Below are positions 8,714 through 18,124 of a stretch of 64,000 bases of DNA, piece after piece. The stretch spans positions 620,001 to 684,000 of the forward strand of contig NC_027860.1 of assembly GCF_000187245.1 (NCBI RefSeq). The letters run 5' to 3'. Both the position numbers and the translations under genes were made by a program. Origin of the DNA: Ogataea parapolymorpha DL-1. Taxonomy: Eukaryota > Ascomycota > Pichiomycetes > Pichiales > Pichiaceae. Under the pieces are notes generated by a model that had not been told where the DNA came from, ran no database searches, and saw only the letters and a list, made by a program, of their open reading frames with translations. Within the stretch, counting starts at the first letter, position 1. The number at the start of each line of letters is the position of its first letter.

Positions 8714-9049
8714 ATGGGAGTAAGTACCAGTGTAGAACCTGTGGATGCCTAACATCAGGTCGGCAAATATGCGCATTATGCCTTTGATCTGGTTTTGATT
8801 TCGATGGTGCTCGCAGGCATCAAGAAAACCACTGGACTCAGTTTGTCTGTGGAGGACCTTGCCGAGGGGCCAAGTTCCAGATCGCTGCTCTCCCGCTACC
8901 TGGCCGTTGGCGAGGGATGTTTTGATTATGCAGTTTCCTGGTGCAGGAGCTCGCGCTTATTTAGGCCAAAGAATATTGAGAATTTTGACGATTTGAAGGA
9001 TGCGCTGAGACAAGGTGTGAACAATATGATTGACGAAAGAAAACGTTAG
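8714..9049 (+). CDS. Small DUF1748 (Emr1-like) protein, spliced
   Basis: Exon 1 is ATGGGA (8714-8719) and exon 2 is 8759-9049, giving 98 aa. Splicing yields the N-terminus MGVGKYAHYAFDLVLIS followed by MVLAGIKKTTGL. As I recall it, this is the hallmark of the fungal DUF1748 family (usual pattern: M-G-x-hydrophobic, HY, D, VL-S, LAGI, R/K-TG). Without splicing only an in-frame ATG at 8804 is left and half of the hydrophobic helix is lost. S. pombe Emr1 of this family acts at the mitochondrial outer membrane and influences ER-mitochondria contact sites; the role here is inferred. The C-terminal 35 residues are longer than I expect for the family. Confidence 0.78.
8720..8758 (+). other. Intron of 39 nt in the DUF1748 gene
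   Basis: The 5' splice site is GTAAGTACC, the branch motif CTAAC is at 8749-8753, and the 3' site CAG is at 8756-8758. It sits between codons 2 and 3 (phase 0). Removal restores the conserved family N-terminus in frame. Confidence 0.8.
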
Positions 9050-9232
9050 GCGATTTATAGTTGAACACGAAACAATTGGGCGATGAGCCGTCCTTCAGTA
9101 GGAGGATAAGACACTGTTGTCTTTCTATCAGTAGGCGGCCAAATTAAACCTCCTTAAATGGGGCTTCTAACGATCACTGGTTATAAGCCATAAGGCAAAG
9201 GAGAACATCGTATTTGAATCTATTTACATTGA

Positions 9233-9661
9233 TCATTTTTCCTCTTCTTCTTCTGGGACCAGGGCGTCAGCAGACTCAAGGAGCTCGCTCAGCTCGCCTG
9301 ACTGGCTCATGGCCATCACAATATCACATCCTCCAACGAAATCTTTATTAACGTAAAGTTGAGGAATGGTAGGCCATTCACTGTACTCCTTAATACCCTG
9401 TCTAAGTTCAGGGTCTTCCAGGACGTTGTAAGCGGCAAATTTGTGTGGATCCACGCCCAACTGTCCCAAGATCTGAATAGTGGCTCTCGAAAATCCACAA
9501 GCTGGGGCCTGTGGAGTACCCTTCATGAACAGCACGACAGGGGCAGATGAAATGGCCTGCTCGATTGCAGATCTTGTTTCCTGAGACAATAATCTCACTG
9601 CAAGAGGTGTCAGCCGAAACTTAGGTGCACGGAGCGAGCTTTGGAAGGCACGGGCAAACAT
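9233..9661 (-). CDS. GRX5: Mitochondrial monothiol glutaredoxin
   Basis: A protein of 142 aa from ATG at 9659-9661; the longer frame begins at TTG and is not used. The first 30 residues ([15 protein letters not shown] and onward) are basic with no acidic residues, as in a mitochondrial presequence. The active site is CGFS with Cys55, followed by WPTIPQLYV and GGCDIV, all typical of monothiol glutaredoxins that bind glutathione and a bridging 2Fe-2S cluster. Grx5 transfers Fe-S clusters from the Isu scaffold in the matrix. The length matches S. cerevisiae Grx5 (150). The Glu-rich tail LVPEEEEEK is a variable part. Confidence 0.96.
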   Translation of the reverse strand: MFARAFQSSLRAPKFRLTPLAVRLLSQETRSAIEQAISSAPVVLFMKGTPQAPACGFSRATIQILGQLGVDPHKFAAYNVLEDPELRQGIKEYSEWPTIPQLYVNKDFVGGCDIVMAMSQSGELSELLESADALVPEEEEEK

Positions 9662-10170
9662 GGTGGATTCAATAGACGACAAAGTTTTTATTTGTAATGC
9701 GTCGATCGTCCAGAAAAGAACAATTTATCGTCGCCATCGGGGTTCCAGCTCCGCTAAAAAAGGCAGGATTTTAGTATAATAAAGATTGCCGATCACCGAC
9801 TTTCTGTACCGCGCTAAGGTACATCTGTTGCATGTAAATCGTCTAAGTGAATTCTATTGTGCCGCTGAACGAACGCACCCTCCCACCTTAAATTATTCCA
9901 TTTCGCTAAAAGCAAGCCATTTTTAATTTTTCGATAAAGCAACATATCTCACAATACCAGATAAAAAGTTCTGACCAGGGGCATTTTTCACCACTTAATA
10001 ATATCAGGATACAGGAAGTCGCTAGCTCGGCCCAGAATAATCATTGCTATTTAGTTCTCCCAGTGTAAACTGATAACCTGTTGTCTACTTTCATTTTGGT
10101 CTCTGTTTTCAGGCATTAATATAGCTTACTTGCTAGCACAGAAAACCCCGGAATTGCCGGTAATACCACG
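9662..10170. other. Intergenic region, 0.5 kb
   Basis: This is the shared upstream region of divergent GRX5 and the gene at 10171. It is AT-rich in its middle part. I found no conserved gene, tRNA or clear TATA box in it. Confidence 0.5.
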
Positions 10171-11688
10171 ATGAACGGAACCTCCAGACGTCCCAACTCT
10201 TACGAGTTTGTTCCTGAATACGCGAATCACGGGCCATTGCGCCTCCAGCACGCGAATTATCACAAACACAATGGTTCTCTATCACTCCAACAGCCCACGA
10301 GTCTGCAGACTGACGACCACAACTCAACCTCATCGTTTTATCATCACAGCAACGAGAACATTCAGTACCTCCACGACAAGTCGCTTATTCCGCTGTCAAT
10401 CCAAACGAGCGCCACAGACTACTCGATTATGGAAGATCTAGAGAGAATACCACTAGACGACCCCATTCCCCTCCCAAGCGCAACAGAGAGTGTCGCAAGC
10501 CAAGTCACTCCAGACCTTGGGTTTACTTCAGAGACTTCTATGTCCTCGTCAGGTAATTATGTGAGAACAAGCTCTAGTTATTTGGAGGATTTTGTCACCA
10601 CAGAACCATCGTCCGAGGAATCAGCCCACATCGACGATTATCTCAACCAATACATCAAGCTTGAAATGATCAGTACGCCCAATGAACACCGTTCAGATGG
10701 CTTGGGAATAAAATCTCCACCGCAGTTTGCCCAAAAGCTGTCGTCTCCGAAAACTAATTCTCCACTCATTTTCAAGCAAGAGGTTATGTCTCCGACGGCC
10801 AAAAAAATAACTACGCCCAAGCTGAAGCCAAAACCAAAAACCCCTCGAGCACCACCGAAGTCTGCTAATAAAGTGGTTAAAACCCTATCCACGACACAAA
10901 TGGCTACTGCAGCAGCAGCAGCAGCGGTGTCATCTCAGGCTGCGCCCAAAAGAAAACCAAGCGTCTCGTCGCTGTCGTCTGCAGCTGCGATAGCCACCAC
11001 TACAATGGCTAGAAATCCAGCTGGAGCCCAGAATTCGCCAGTTTCCGCAAGAAAACCACTTCCGTCAACTCCTAAAAAAGCATCAAAATCACCAAGCCAT
11101 TCGAAGCAGAAAACCGGCAGACGGTTTTCGTTCGTGTTTGAGACCGCGCCCAAAATGCCAGCTAATAGCTCTTCCGCATGTTCAATCTCTTCAAATTCGA
11201 CTATCTCTTCTAATTTCTCGGCCTCCTCGCCAACTCACAGCATGGGCTCTCCCACGACCATCTCGCACCCCGTCAACGCATCGTCCAAGCCTACATTCAT
11301 TATCTATTCGCAACAGCATCAATTCATCCCCGAGACTGTGCCCAACTATTCTCGTCCTCACTCGCGTCGCAACAGCATTGCTACCTCTACATCGTCCGGC
11401 GTGACTCCATTGCAGAGCCCGATGTCTTCGTCGGTGTCTAAATTTTCCAAAGCGCCAACATACTCGTCTTCAGTGTCCTCAGTGTCAATTTCGAGCACGA
11501 AGTACAAGAAAATGGCCAAAACGTCACAATCAAAACACGTGATAGATACCGATCTGAAACATAACTCGGAGTTTCAGAAGTCCATTACCAAGTTCCCTAA
11601 GAACAACGTCGTTCCGTTCGAGCCAAAGATCTACAAGGACATGAAACAGGGGCTGATGGAATTCCAACTTCAAGTCCCCCCCAAATAG
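10171..11688 (+). CDS. Unassigned low-complexity Ser/Thr/Pro-rich protein
   Basis: A protein of 505 aa starting at the first ATG. It begins with a His/Asn/Ser-rich stretch. A Lys/Pro block (KLKPKPKTPRAPPKS) lies near residues 215-230, an Ala run coded by a GCA repeat near residues 247-253, and several Ser/Thr/Pro tracts follow. RRNSIATS is a likely PKA or 14-3-3 type phosphorylation site. The better conserved-looking segments are PTFIIYSQQHQFIPETVPNY and the C-terminal FEPKIYKDMKQGLMEFQLQV. The composition suggests a disordered regulatory protein, perhaps in transcription or signalling. I do not recognise the family. Confidence 0.7.
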   Translation: MNGTSRRPNSYEFVPEYANHGPLRLQHANYHKHNGSLSLQQPTSLQTDDHNSTSSFYHHSNENIQYLHDKSLIPLSIQTSATDYSIMEDLERIPLDDPIPLPSATESVASQVTPDLGFTSETSMSSSGNYVRTSSSYLEDFVTTEPSSEESAHIDDYLNQYIKLEMISTPNEHRSDGLGIKSPPQFAQKLSSPKTNSPLIFKQEVMSPTAKKITTPKLKPKPKTPRAPPKSANKVVKTLSTTQMATAAAAAAVSSQAAPKRKPSVSSLSSAAAIATTTMARNPAGAQNSPVSARKPLPSTPKKASKSPSHSKQKTGRRFSFVFETAPKMPANSSSACSISSNSTISSNFSASSPTHSMGSPTTISHPVNASSKPTFIIYSQQHQFIPETVPNYSRPHSRRNSIATSTSSGVTPLQSPMSSSVSKFSKAPTYSSSVSSVSISSTKYKKMAKTSQSKHVIDTDLKHNSEFQKSITKFPKNNVVPFEPKIYKDMKQGLMEFQLQVPPK

Positions 11689-11758
11689 CGTCCGTCATTC
11701 GTATAGCTACCATAAAGTAATAATACACTGTGTACACCTCATCTCAGGCTGTGTCGCA

Positions 11759-11827
11759 ATGCACTGCCTCCTTATATCGTGGCCGGGTCGTGCGACAACC
11801 GACATAATTAAATCAAATTGTTGCTAA
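11759..11827 (+). promoter_or_regulatory. Candidate upstream ORF 1 before SKN7
   Basis: An ATG opens 22 codons ending in TAA in the 265-bp gap before SKN7. Whether it lies in the transcript depends on the start site, which cannot be read from the sequence. Confidence 0.35.
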
Positions 11828-11850
11828 AAACAAACCTGGCTGAAAATTAT

Positions 11851-11877
11851 ATGTTCCTCGCTACTACTCGCTTGTAG
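11851..11877 (+). promoter_or_regulatory. Candidate upstream ORF 2 before SKN7
   Basis: An 8-codon frame (MFLATTRL, then TAG) ends 76 nt before the SKN7 ATG. It is close enough to be within most yeast 5' leaders and could lower SKN7 translation. Its effect is inferred. Confidence 0.4.
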
Positions 11878-11953
11878 AGTACTGACCGCACATTCGTCCG
11901 GCTCGCATCGCAGCATTCCATTACCAAACCTTCCATACAATTGAACGACGCAA

Positions 11954-13378
11954 ATGAGTTTGGAGGACATGAACGATTTCAGACTCGGGACAGAAGCTTT
12001 CACAACGGGGGTACCGTCTCCTCCTCCAAAAGACGCTGGTGGGGCCAAATCTTCAGGAACAGACTTTGTAAAGAAGCTTTTCCAAATGCTCGAAGAAAAC
12101 AGCTACGCTGATATTGTCCGATGGTCTGAGGCAGGGGATTCATTTATTATTGCAGATACGAACGAGTTTACCAAACAGGTTTTGCCGAAACATTTCAAAC
12201 ACAGTAATTTTGCCTCATTTGTGCGACAGCTCAACAAGTACGATTTCCACAAGGTGAAAATTAGCAATGAGCTGAAACAGAGATACAGCATTGAGAATGT
12301 GTGGGAGTTTAAGCATCCAGAGTTCCAGAGAAATAATAGAGAGGCACTTGAGAATATCAAGCGAAAGGTGACAGCCAAAAAGGAGGGAGACACAGGCGTT
12401 TCCTCAAACACGGTCTCTCTCGCACAGTTCCGCAATCTACAAGACAATTTTGGGTTTTTGGAAAAACAAAACCAGTCCCTAACAGAGACAGTGCAGAAAC
12501 TCCATGATGAGCTGAACATTCTCAATACCAAGTATAATACGATGGTTTCGAGTTTTTTGACGTCAAAATCGATCAACGAGTCGTATTCTCGTGCGATCAA
12601 CGTCTTAGCCAAATCATTGACCCAGATGGGCGTCGAGCTGCCGCCATTGAATCTTCCTTTCATCGACCAAAACCAGCCGTCTCAGGAGCCGCAGCCTGCG
12701 GGCAGCATGCCCTCGTCAGTGGAGGCAGCGCCACAGGAACATCCGCAATTTATTCCCGCAAACGAGCCTGCTAAACCCGCATCCCAACCTCCGGCAGGAA
12801 CACAACAAGATAACCGTATTGTGCGACGGACCAATGGTTCCGGAATGCATGTCTTGCTGGTTGAGGACGACGAGGTCTGCATTCAGCTATGCAGTAAATT
12901 TTTGATGAAGTACGGTTGCACAGTGGAGGTGGTGACCGACGGACTGGCGGCCATCAATGTCTTGGAAAAAGTCAAATTTGATTTGGTGTTGATGGACATC
13001 GTGATGCCAAATCTCGATGGAGCTTCGGCAACCTCTGTGATCCGATCTTTTGACGTGGATACGCCCATCATCGCCATGACCGGCAACTATCAGCATCAAG
13101 ACCTAGTGACGTATCTTAACCATGGAATGACGGACATTCTGGCCAAGCCATTCACCAAAAACGATTTATACAACATTCTGGAGAAGCACCACATAGACAA
13201 GAAGCTGATTTATCCGGTCAACGATCCGTTCAATCCCTTGAACAAAAATAGCCCTTCTCACTCGGTAACGGGCCAGCAGGCACAGGTAGTTGCTCCGATG
13301 CCGATAGAGTCGGAGCCGCTGCAGCCAAAGATGGAACCGGACTATGAGAATGCGCTAAAGAGACAAAAACTTGTATAG
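11954..13378 (+). CDS. SKN7: Response-regulator transcription factor with HSF-type DNA-binding domain
   Basis: A protein of 474 aa. It has an HSF-type DNA-binding domain at about residues 36-138 (FVKKLFQMLEE, FASFVRQLNKYDFHKV, WEFKHPEFQR), a coiled coil at about 150-190 and a receiver domain at about 298-415. The receiver keeps the acidic pocket EDD (304-306), the phospho-acceptor Asp348 in LMDIVMPNLDG, Thr376 and Lys398 in AKPF. Skn7 is the nuclear output of the Sln1-Ypd1 phosphorelay and works in oxidative-stress and cell-wall responses. S. cerevisiae Skn7 is longer (622) because of a Gln-rich tail absent here. Prr1 is the fission yeast name for the same family. Confidence 0.95.
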   Translation: MSLEDMNDFRLGTEAFTTGVPSPPPKDAGGAKSSGTDFVKKLFQMLEENSYADIVRWSEAGDSFIIADTNEFTKQVLPKHFKHSNFASFVRQLNKYDFHKVKISNELKQRYSIENVWEFKHPEFQRNNREALENIKRKVTAKKEGDTGVSSNTVSLAQFRNLQDNFGFLEKQNQSLTETVQKLHDELNILNTKYNTMVSSFLTSKSINESYSRAINVLAKSLTQMGVELPPLNLPFIDQNQPSQEPQPAGSMPSSVEAAPQEHPQFIPANEPAKPASQPPAGTQQDNRIVRRTNGSGMHVLLVEDDEVCIQLCSKFLMKYGCTVEVVTDGLAAINVLEKVKFDLVLMDIVMPNLDGASATSVIRSFDVDTPIIAMTGNYQHQDLVTYLNHGMTDILAKPFTKNDLYNILEKHHIDKKLIYPVNDPFNPLNKNSPSHSVTGQQAQVVAPMPIESEPLQPKMEPDYENALKRQKLV

Positions 13379-13503
13379 CTGTACATATGATTCGCTTACC
13401 TAATGGATAATGTTTTTTCAGGAATTGGCGACCGACTCTATTTTTCAGCGAAATTTAGTCAGGAACATACACCAGGTATTTCTTTTATATTACACAGATC
13501 TCA

Positions 13504-14502
13504 ATGTTTGGACTTTCTAGAACTGCCGGCTTGAGTCAGCGCATGGCATTCGCCAGACTGAGCTCGACACTGGCTTTTGTCGAGACCACCGGCTCCAAAA
13601 TCACCCCTTCGTCCCTTTCGGCCTTAACTGCGGCCCAGGAACTGGGTAAGCCAATTACAACTCTTTTAGTGGGACCCCACGCTGCCGAGGCCGCCAAAGA
13701 AGTTTCCAAGGTGGCTTCTGTCGACAAGATTCTGGTGTCGCCTTCTGAAAAATATGACCATTACCTGCCAGAGCAAGTCTCTCCCTTGGTCGCCAGCTTG
13801 TTGAAAGACTCGGACTACACCAACTTTGTGGTTGCTGCATCCACAGTGGGAAAGAACTTCCTTCCTCGCGTTGGAGCCATTCTTGATTTACAGCCTATTT
13901 CCGACATCATTAAGGTTGTTTCTCCAGACACTTTTGTGAGACCAACGTATGCTGGTAACGCGATTTTGACTGTCAAGTCGAAGGACAGCCAGGTTTTATT
14001 TTCTGTTAGAAGTTCTGCTTTTGCACCTGTTGAGCTGAAGGATGCTCGCGACGTGCCTGTGGAGGAGGTTCCGTACGTTGAGGCGGGCAACAGTGCCGAG
14101 TTTGTTTCTGAAGAGCTTGTCAAGAGCGAGAGACCAGATCTGGGATCTGCTAAGATCGTCGTTGCCGGCGGCCGCGGTCTCAAGAACAAGGAAGAGTTTG
14201 ACAGACTGATCACACCGCTGGCCGAGAAGCTGAACGCTGCCATAGGCGCCTCGAGAGCCGCTGTTGACGCTGGGTTCTGCGACAACTCGTTGCAGGTGGG
14301 CCAGACCGGAAAAGTGGTTGCCCCAGACCTATACATTGCCGTTGGTATTTCTGGAGCCATTCAGCACCTTGCCGGTATGAAGGACGCCAAGACGATTGTG
14401 GCAATCAACAAGGACGAGGAGGCCCCTATTTTCTCTGTTGCCGATGTTGGTATTGTTGGCGATGTCTTTGAAATTGTTCCTGAGCTGACAGCAAAAATTT
14501 AA
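13504..14502 (+). CDS. AIM45: Electron transfer flavoprotein alpha subunit, mitochondrial
   Basis: A protein of 332 aa (S. cerevisiae Aim45 about 344). The N-terminus ([21 protein letters not shown]) is basic and Ser-rich like a matrix-targeting sequence. An N-terminal alpha/beta domain follows ([21 protein letters not shown]). The C-terminal FAD domain carries the signature [43 protein letters not shown] and [13 protein letters not shown] passes electrons from matrix dehydrogenases to the ETF-ubiquinone oxidoreductase. An ATTGG (inverse CCAAT) at 13424-13428 lies 76 bp upstream of the start. Confidence 0.95.
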   Translation: MFGLSRTAGLSQRMAFARLSSTLAFVETTGSKITPSSLSALTAAQELGKPITTLLVGPHAAEAAKEVSKVASVDKILVSPSEKYDHYLPEQVSPLVASLLKDSDYTNFVVAASTVGKNFLPRVGAILDLQPISDIIKVVSPDTFVRPTYAGNAILTVKSKDSQVLFSVRSSAFAPVELKDARDVPVEEVPYVEAGNSAEFVSEELVKSERPDLGSAKIVVAGGRGLKNKEEFDRLITPLAEKLNAAIGASRAAVDAGFCDNSLQVGQTGKVVAPDLYIAVGISGAIQHLAGMKDAKTIVAINKDEEAPIFSVADVGIVGDVFEIVPELTAKI

Positions 14503-14549
14503 AGCACAGGGGAAAAAAACCGCTTCGCCGCGCCGTGGCCGGACCTTGA

Positions 14550-14557
14550 TATATAAG
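14550..14557 (+). promoter_or_regulatory. TATA box for the gene at 14622
   Basis: TATATAAG matches the TATA consensus and lies 65 bp upstream of the ATG, at normal yeast spacing for a start site shortly before the gene. Confidence 0.55.
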
Positions 14558-14621
14558 AAAGCGCTCTATTTAATTGAGTCTCATATTACACTTTGCTGAA
14601 TACAACTAATTAACATAGACA

Positions 14622-14822
14622 ATGACCTACGACAGATCAAAGGAGATGGAACAACAGGCCTGGGTGGCCGAAAGACTGAACAGCACCCCAGCTCTGTCTG
14701 CGCTGAACGGGCTGCTTTCGTCGTTCCCTGTGGTGAAGATCTTCACCTCTAACGCTGTCCCTCTTCTTATCTGGAGAGAGCACAACCAGGCTGCCAGACT
14801 CGAAAAGAGATACAATCATTAA
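14622..14822 (+). CDS. Unassigned 66-aa protein with one hydrophobic segment
   Basis: A short ATG-started frame with its own TATA box. Residues 1-22 are polar, residues about 28-52 (ALNGLLSSFPVVKIFTSNAV and onward) are moderately hydrophobic, and the tail WREHNQAARLEKRYNH is basic. Size and layout resemble accessory subunits of respiratory complexes, and AIM45 lies upstream on the same strand, but I recognise no specific family. It is probably a real gene because the region is otherwise a clean gap with a promoter. Confidence 0.55.
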   Translation: MTYDRSKEMEQQAWVAERLNSTPALSALNGLLSSFPVVKIFTSNAVPLLIWREHNQAARLEKRYNH

Positions 14823-14909
14823 ACGCACGTTCTCGTCAGCATGGCGGGACCGCTATGCACGCTATAGTTCATTTTATATACTGAATGGATTCATTCTTGT
14901 GGAAAAGGT

Positions 14910-15875
14910 CTAGCGTTTCCTGTCCAAGGATTCAAATATCGAGTACGGCGCGTCGCTAGGTGTCGGTGTTCTGTAGCTGCGAAGCGTTTCGCGTGTGCTT
15001 CTGTTGAAGTCAAAGAGCGGACTGGGATCTCGCGCACTTCCTGACGAGCTGGTGTCTGTAAAATTAAAGCGGGCCAGCATCATGGGTTTTTCGATTACCA
15101 CGTTCTGCGAGCTCGAGTTGCGGTCCACGCGTAGAGATCGCTGACGCGTGGCCCGCACACTGCCGGAATGCGACGACATCGAGGTGTTGGAAGAGCGAAT
15201 TTGTAGCGTCGACATCGAGTTCGAGCTCACGGAAATTGCCGACGCTAGCGGCGAAACCAGCGCCAAAGTAGCATCGCTCGCGAGCGAAAGAGTGTCTGAG
15301 CGCTGCGATTCGGGTATTGGAGAGTCTGCCTGCGTGAACTTGTCGATGGCGCGCTGGATATAATTGTCCATTTTAGGTCGCTTGATGCCAACAGTCTCAT
15401 GTGAGACCCGTTTCCGTTTCTGGAGTTGGGTCGGCAGCGAGGAGCTGGGTCTTGTTCTTACAAGGCCGAGCACACGTTTGTTTTTGCGGGCCGGGGCGCT
15501 CGAAGGCTGCGAGTGCGGCTGCGGAGCCGATTTCTGGTGCGCGCGGATGTTGAGGTCGTTGGCATTCAGGTTCTGCATCTGCTTCACAACGTTCCTCTCG
15601 TAAGTCCCCAATACCTCATCTATCATGATCCAGATCGACTCGAGCTTGACCAGGTCGTCGACCCGGTATCGCGGATATGAGCTAAGGAAGTCAGAGTAGA
15701 TTTCCATGCGATCCTCGTCGTAGACTATCAGCTTCTTGTTGAGCTTGAACAGACGCATTGTTCCGTCGTGCCAGACCTTGTGTTTCTTTGCAGTTTCGTT
15801 TGTGTACAATATTTGATACTCCGAGTACTCGGAATGCTCCAGATGGCTGTAGGAGGGCGGCACTTGGGTTGTCAT
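14910..15875 (-). CDS. MTE1: Mph1-associated telomere maintenance protein (DUF2439)
   Basis: A protein of 321 aa. Residues about 15-105 form a DUF2439 domain (EYQILYTNETAKKHKVWHDG, MRLFKLNKKLIVYDED), which marks the N-terminus of human ZGRF1 and yeast Mte1/Dbl2. In S. cerevisiae Mte1 binds the helicase Mph1 at D-loops and stalled forks and affects recombination and telomeres. The rest is disordered and Ser/Arg-rich, with MLARFNF near residue 275, a candidate short partner-binding motif. No helicase domain is attached, in contrast to metazoan ZGRF1. The start at 15873-15875 immediately precedes the domain. Confidence 0.85.
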   Translation of the reverse strand: MTTQVPPSYSHLEHSEYSEYQILYTNETAKKHKVWHDGTMRLFKLNKKLIVYDEDRMEIYSDFLSSYPRYRVDDLVKLESIWIMIDEVLGTYERNVVKQMQNLNANDLNIRAHQKSAPQPHSQPSSAPARKNKRVLGLVRTRPSSSLPTQLQKRKRVSHETVGIKRPKMDNYIQRAIDKFTQADSPIPESQRSDTLSLASDATLALVSPLASAISVSSNSMSTLQIRSSNTSMSSHSGSVRATRQRSLRVDRNSSSQNVVIEKPMMLARFNFTDTSSSGSARDPSPLFDFNRSTRETLRSYRTPTPSDAPYSIFESLDRKR

Positions 15876-16840
15876 GGAGAATGGTGACAGATCATAATTA
15901 CCGGCTGGTGGTTATACAAATATTTTTTCTTCGCCACTGCAATGTGCTTGCCGGACGCGAAAAAAGTGGCTAGTACACCTCCTGGATGTTTCAGATTTAG
16001 CGTGTTGGCTGCCGGTGTCCTGGACGACGAAAACGGGTGGTAGAGGCAGCAGAAACATGTCTGCACCGTTGGGATTCCTCCAGCAGCAAAAAGAGCTTGG
16101 TTTGGGGGGTTTGCGAGGTCTCAGACACAAGATCAGCTGTAATTCCGAGCAGCTGGCCACATTCGAAAAGAAAAGCGGATCTTGCAGGTATCCAGATACC
16201 GGTGCTGGTTATCCAAGGCTTCGTGGTGAAGGCTTCGTTATAGAGTTCATGTAGCTTGGGTGATCTCGACAAAAGAAAAAAGCAGATCAACGAAATTCTC
16301 GACTTGTCAGATCAGTATCCCGTTAGACTGCCATATCGGGTAAATAGGCATGGTGAAGGAGGTGCACTTTGTCACAGCCCAAAATAATACCCGTCCTGCG
16401 CGCCTGCTCAACAGGGGATATCGATCTAGAATCTATATGCACGACCTATGCCACCCTCCTGACCTGGGAAGCGTCATAGATACGATATGTATGGCAAGCA
16501 AGGCTTAAAAAAAACGCGCTTCAAAAATATGCGCGATACCACCAACGCGTTTTTCCTGTAAGCGACTGCTATTGATCTGACGCACGGTCCAAAAATATAT
16601 TATTGTTTCAGTATTTAAGGTTCTAGAGGCTCAGCAGCCAAACAAAAACATCTTACAGGAGAGTGCGGCTCGTACCTGCTACCAAAAATTCGTTTCGAAC
16701 GTGTTTTGGAGACCACTAAGCATTGCATATTTCGATACAAGATATAAATCCCAGCTCTCGCTAGTTGAAACACTCACCATTATAACTCAGGGGTAAACTG
16801 CCATTCGAAATACATTCATTTTACTCTCGATTCGCTCCTT
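15876..16840. other. Intergenic region, 1.0 kb
   Basis: A long gap before a cell-wall glucanase gene, on which many regulators may act. Open frames of up to 97 codons on both strands at 15997-16290 overlap each other, start with little support and resemble nothing known. A + strand stretch near 16260-16384 reads like a lysine-rich protein end but has no upstream body. A decayed gene is possible but not shown. Confidence 0.45.
16743..16749 (+). promoter_or_regulatory. TATA box for the GH17 gene
   Basis: TATAAAT lies 92 bp before the ATG at 16841, at typical yeast spacing, and is followed by a CA/CT-rich leader. Confidence 0.5.
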
Positions 16841-17956
16841 ATGTTAGCCAGAACCGTCCTCTACACGTTGCTAGCTACTGCTACCTTGGCTAGGCCTCTC
16901 CACCAGCACCATCAGCACGCTAAGAGAAACCCAGCTGTTACCGTTGTTGTCACCGAGTACTTCGATGCCAATGGTAAGGTGATCTCTTCGCAGACATCTG
17001 CCCCAAGCAGTGACGCCTCTGCCAGCGTCGCATACTCGGTTGCCAGCGCCCCAGTCTCGGGAGCTTCCAGAGAGCCATACTATCCTTCCAGCCTGGGCAC
17101 CTCTGCCACCGGCTCTGCCTCACGCTCCAGCTCCTCCTCGGCCGCCAGCTCGACGGCCTCTGCCGGCACTGTGGAGGCCTACGCAGAGAAAAGCAAGGGT
17201 ATCACATACTCTCCTTACACCGACTCGGGATCGTGCAAGTCTGAAAGCCAGGTTGCCAGCGACATTGCCAAACTCTCCGCCTACGAAATCATCAGAGTGT
17301 ACGCTCCAGACTGCTCCTGCATCACCAACATCATGGCCAATATGGGCTCCAACCAGAAAATTTTTGCCGGACTCTACAACATCAACTCGCTAACTGCCGA
17401 CATTGCTACTCTGGCCCAACAGGTCGAGGCATCGAGCCAGGGCTGGGACGGCATCTACGCTGTGGCCATCGGTAACGAGTGGGTGCAAAATGGAGAGTCT
17501 GCCTCAAACGTCGTCAATGCTGTCTCCTCCGGAAGATCGACACTTTCGTCTAAAGGCTGGACCGGAAAGGTGGTGACTGTCGATACTGTTGGAGCATACC
17601 AGGACAACAAAAGCCTGTGCGAGGCCTCTGACTTCATTGCCGTCAACGCCCATCCATACTGGGACGGAAACGTCAAGCCAGAAAACAGTGGCAGCTTCTT
17701 GGAGTCTCAGCTCTCGCTTTTAAAGAGCACCTGCGGCAGTGACAAATCGATCTTGATCTGCGAAACCGGATGGCCAACCCAGGGAGACACCTATGGAACA
17801 GAGGGTGTTCCATCGACGGCAAACCAGCTCACTGCCATCAAATCCATCACCGAGTCGCTTGCCGACCAGGTGATCATGTTCACCACATACAACGACTACT
17901 GGAAAGACGCTGGTAGCTACGGCGTCGAAAAGTACTGGGGAATCTATCCTAACTGA
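16841..17956 (+). CDS. SCW10: Secreted cell-wall glucanase-like protein, GH17 (SCW4/SCW10 type)
   Basis: A protein of 371 aa. Residues 1-17 form a signal peptide, and a Kex2-type KR lies after the His-rich pro-segment (residues 28-29). A Ser/Ala-rich linker to about 115 is followed by a GH17 domain starting KGITYSPYTDSGSC. The two catalytic glutamates are in AIGNEW (acid/base) and ICETGWPTQG (nucleophile). The combination of propeptide, AVTVVVTEYFDANG segment and Ser-rich linker is that of S. cerevisiae Scw4/Scw10, soluble wall proteins that act on beta-1,3-glucan and affect wall strength. Scw4 and Scw10 are paralogues, so the symbol stands for both. Confidence 0.9.
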   Translation: MLARTVLYTLLATATLARPLHQHHQHAKRNPAVTVVVTEYFDANGKVISSQTSAPSSDASASVAYSVASAPVSGASREPYYPSSLGTSATGSASRSSSSSAASSTASAGTVEAYAEKSKGITYSPYTDSGSCKSESQVASDIAKLSAYEIIRVYAPDCSCITNIMANMGSNQKIFAGLYNINSLTADIATLAQQVEASSQGWDGIYAVAIGNEWVQNGESASNVVNAVSSGRSTLSSKGWTGKVVTVDTVGAYQDNKSLCEASDFIAVNAHPYWDGNVKPENSGSFLESQLSLLKSTCGSDKSILICETGWPTQGDTYGTEGVPSTANQLTAIKSITESLADQVIMFTTYNDYWKDAGSYGVEKYWGIYPN

Positions 17957-18124
17957 ATACGTTCGTTCTTGTTCCTTCGTTTGCATGCGCTCTATAGAAG
18001 TCAACTGATTTGCATTCCAAAAAGACGTAGCTGCGGCACGATGCTGATAAAAATATATATTTCGCGTCGCGTTCTGCTCCTTCATATTGTACATTTATTT
18101 ATAGAAAGGCACGTACTATACAAT

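Noticed and set aside
15997..16290. Overlapping frames of 97 and 79 codons before the GH17 gene
   Set aside because: They lie on both strands over the same DNA, without promoter or homology; a decayed gene cannot be shown.
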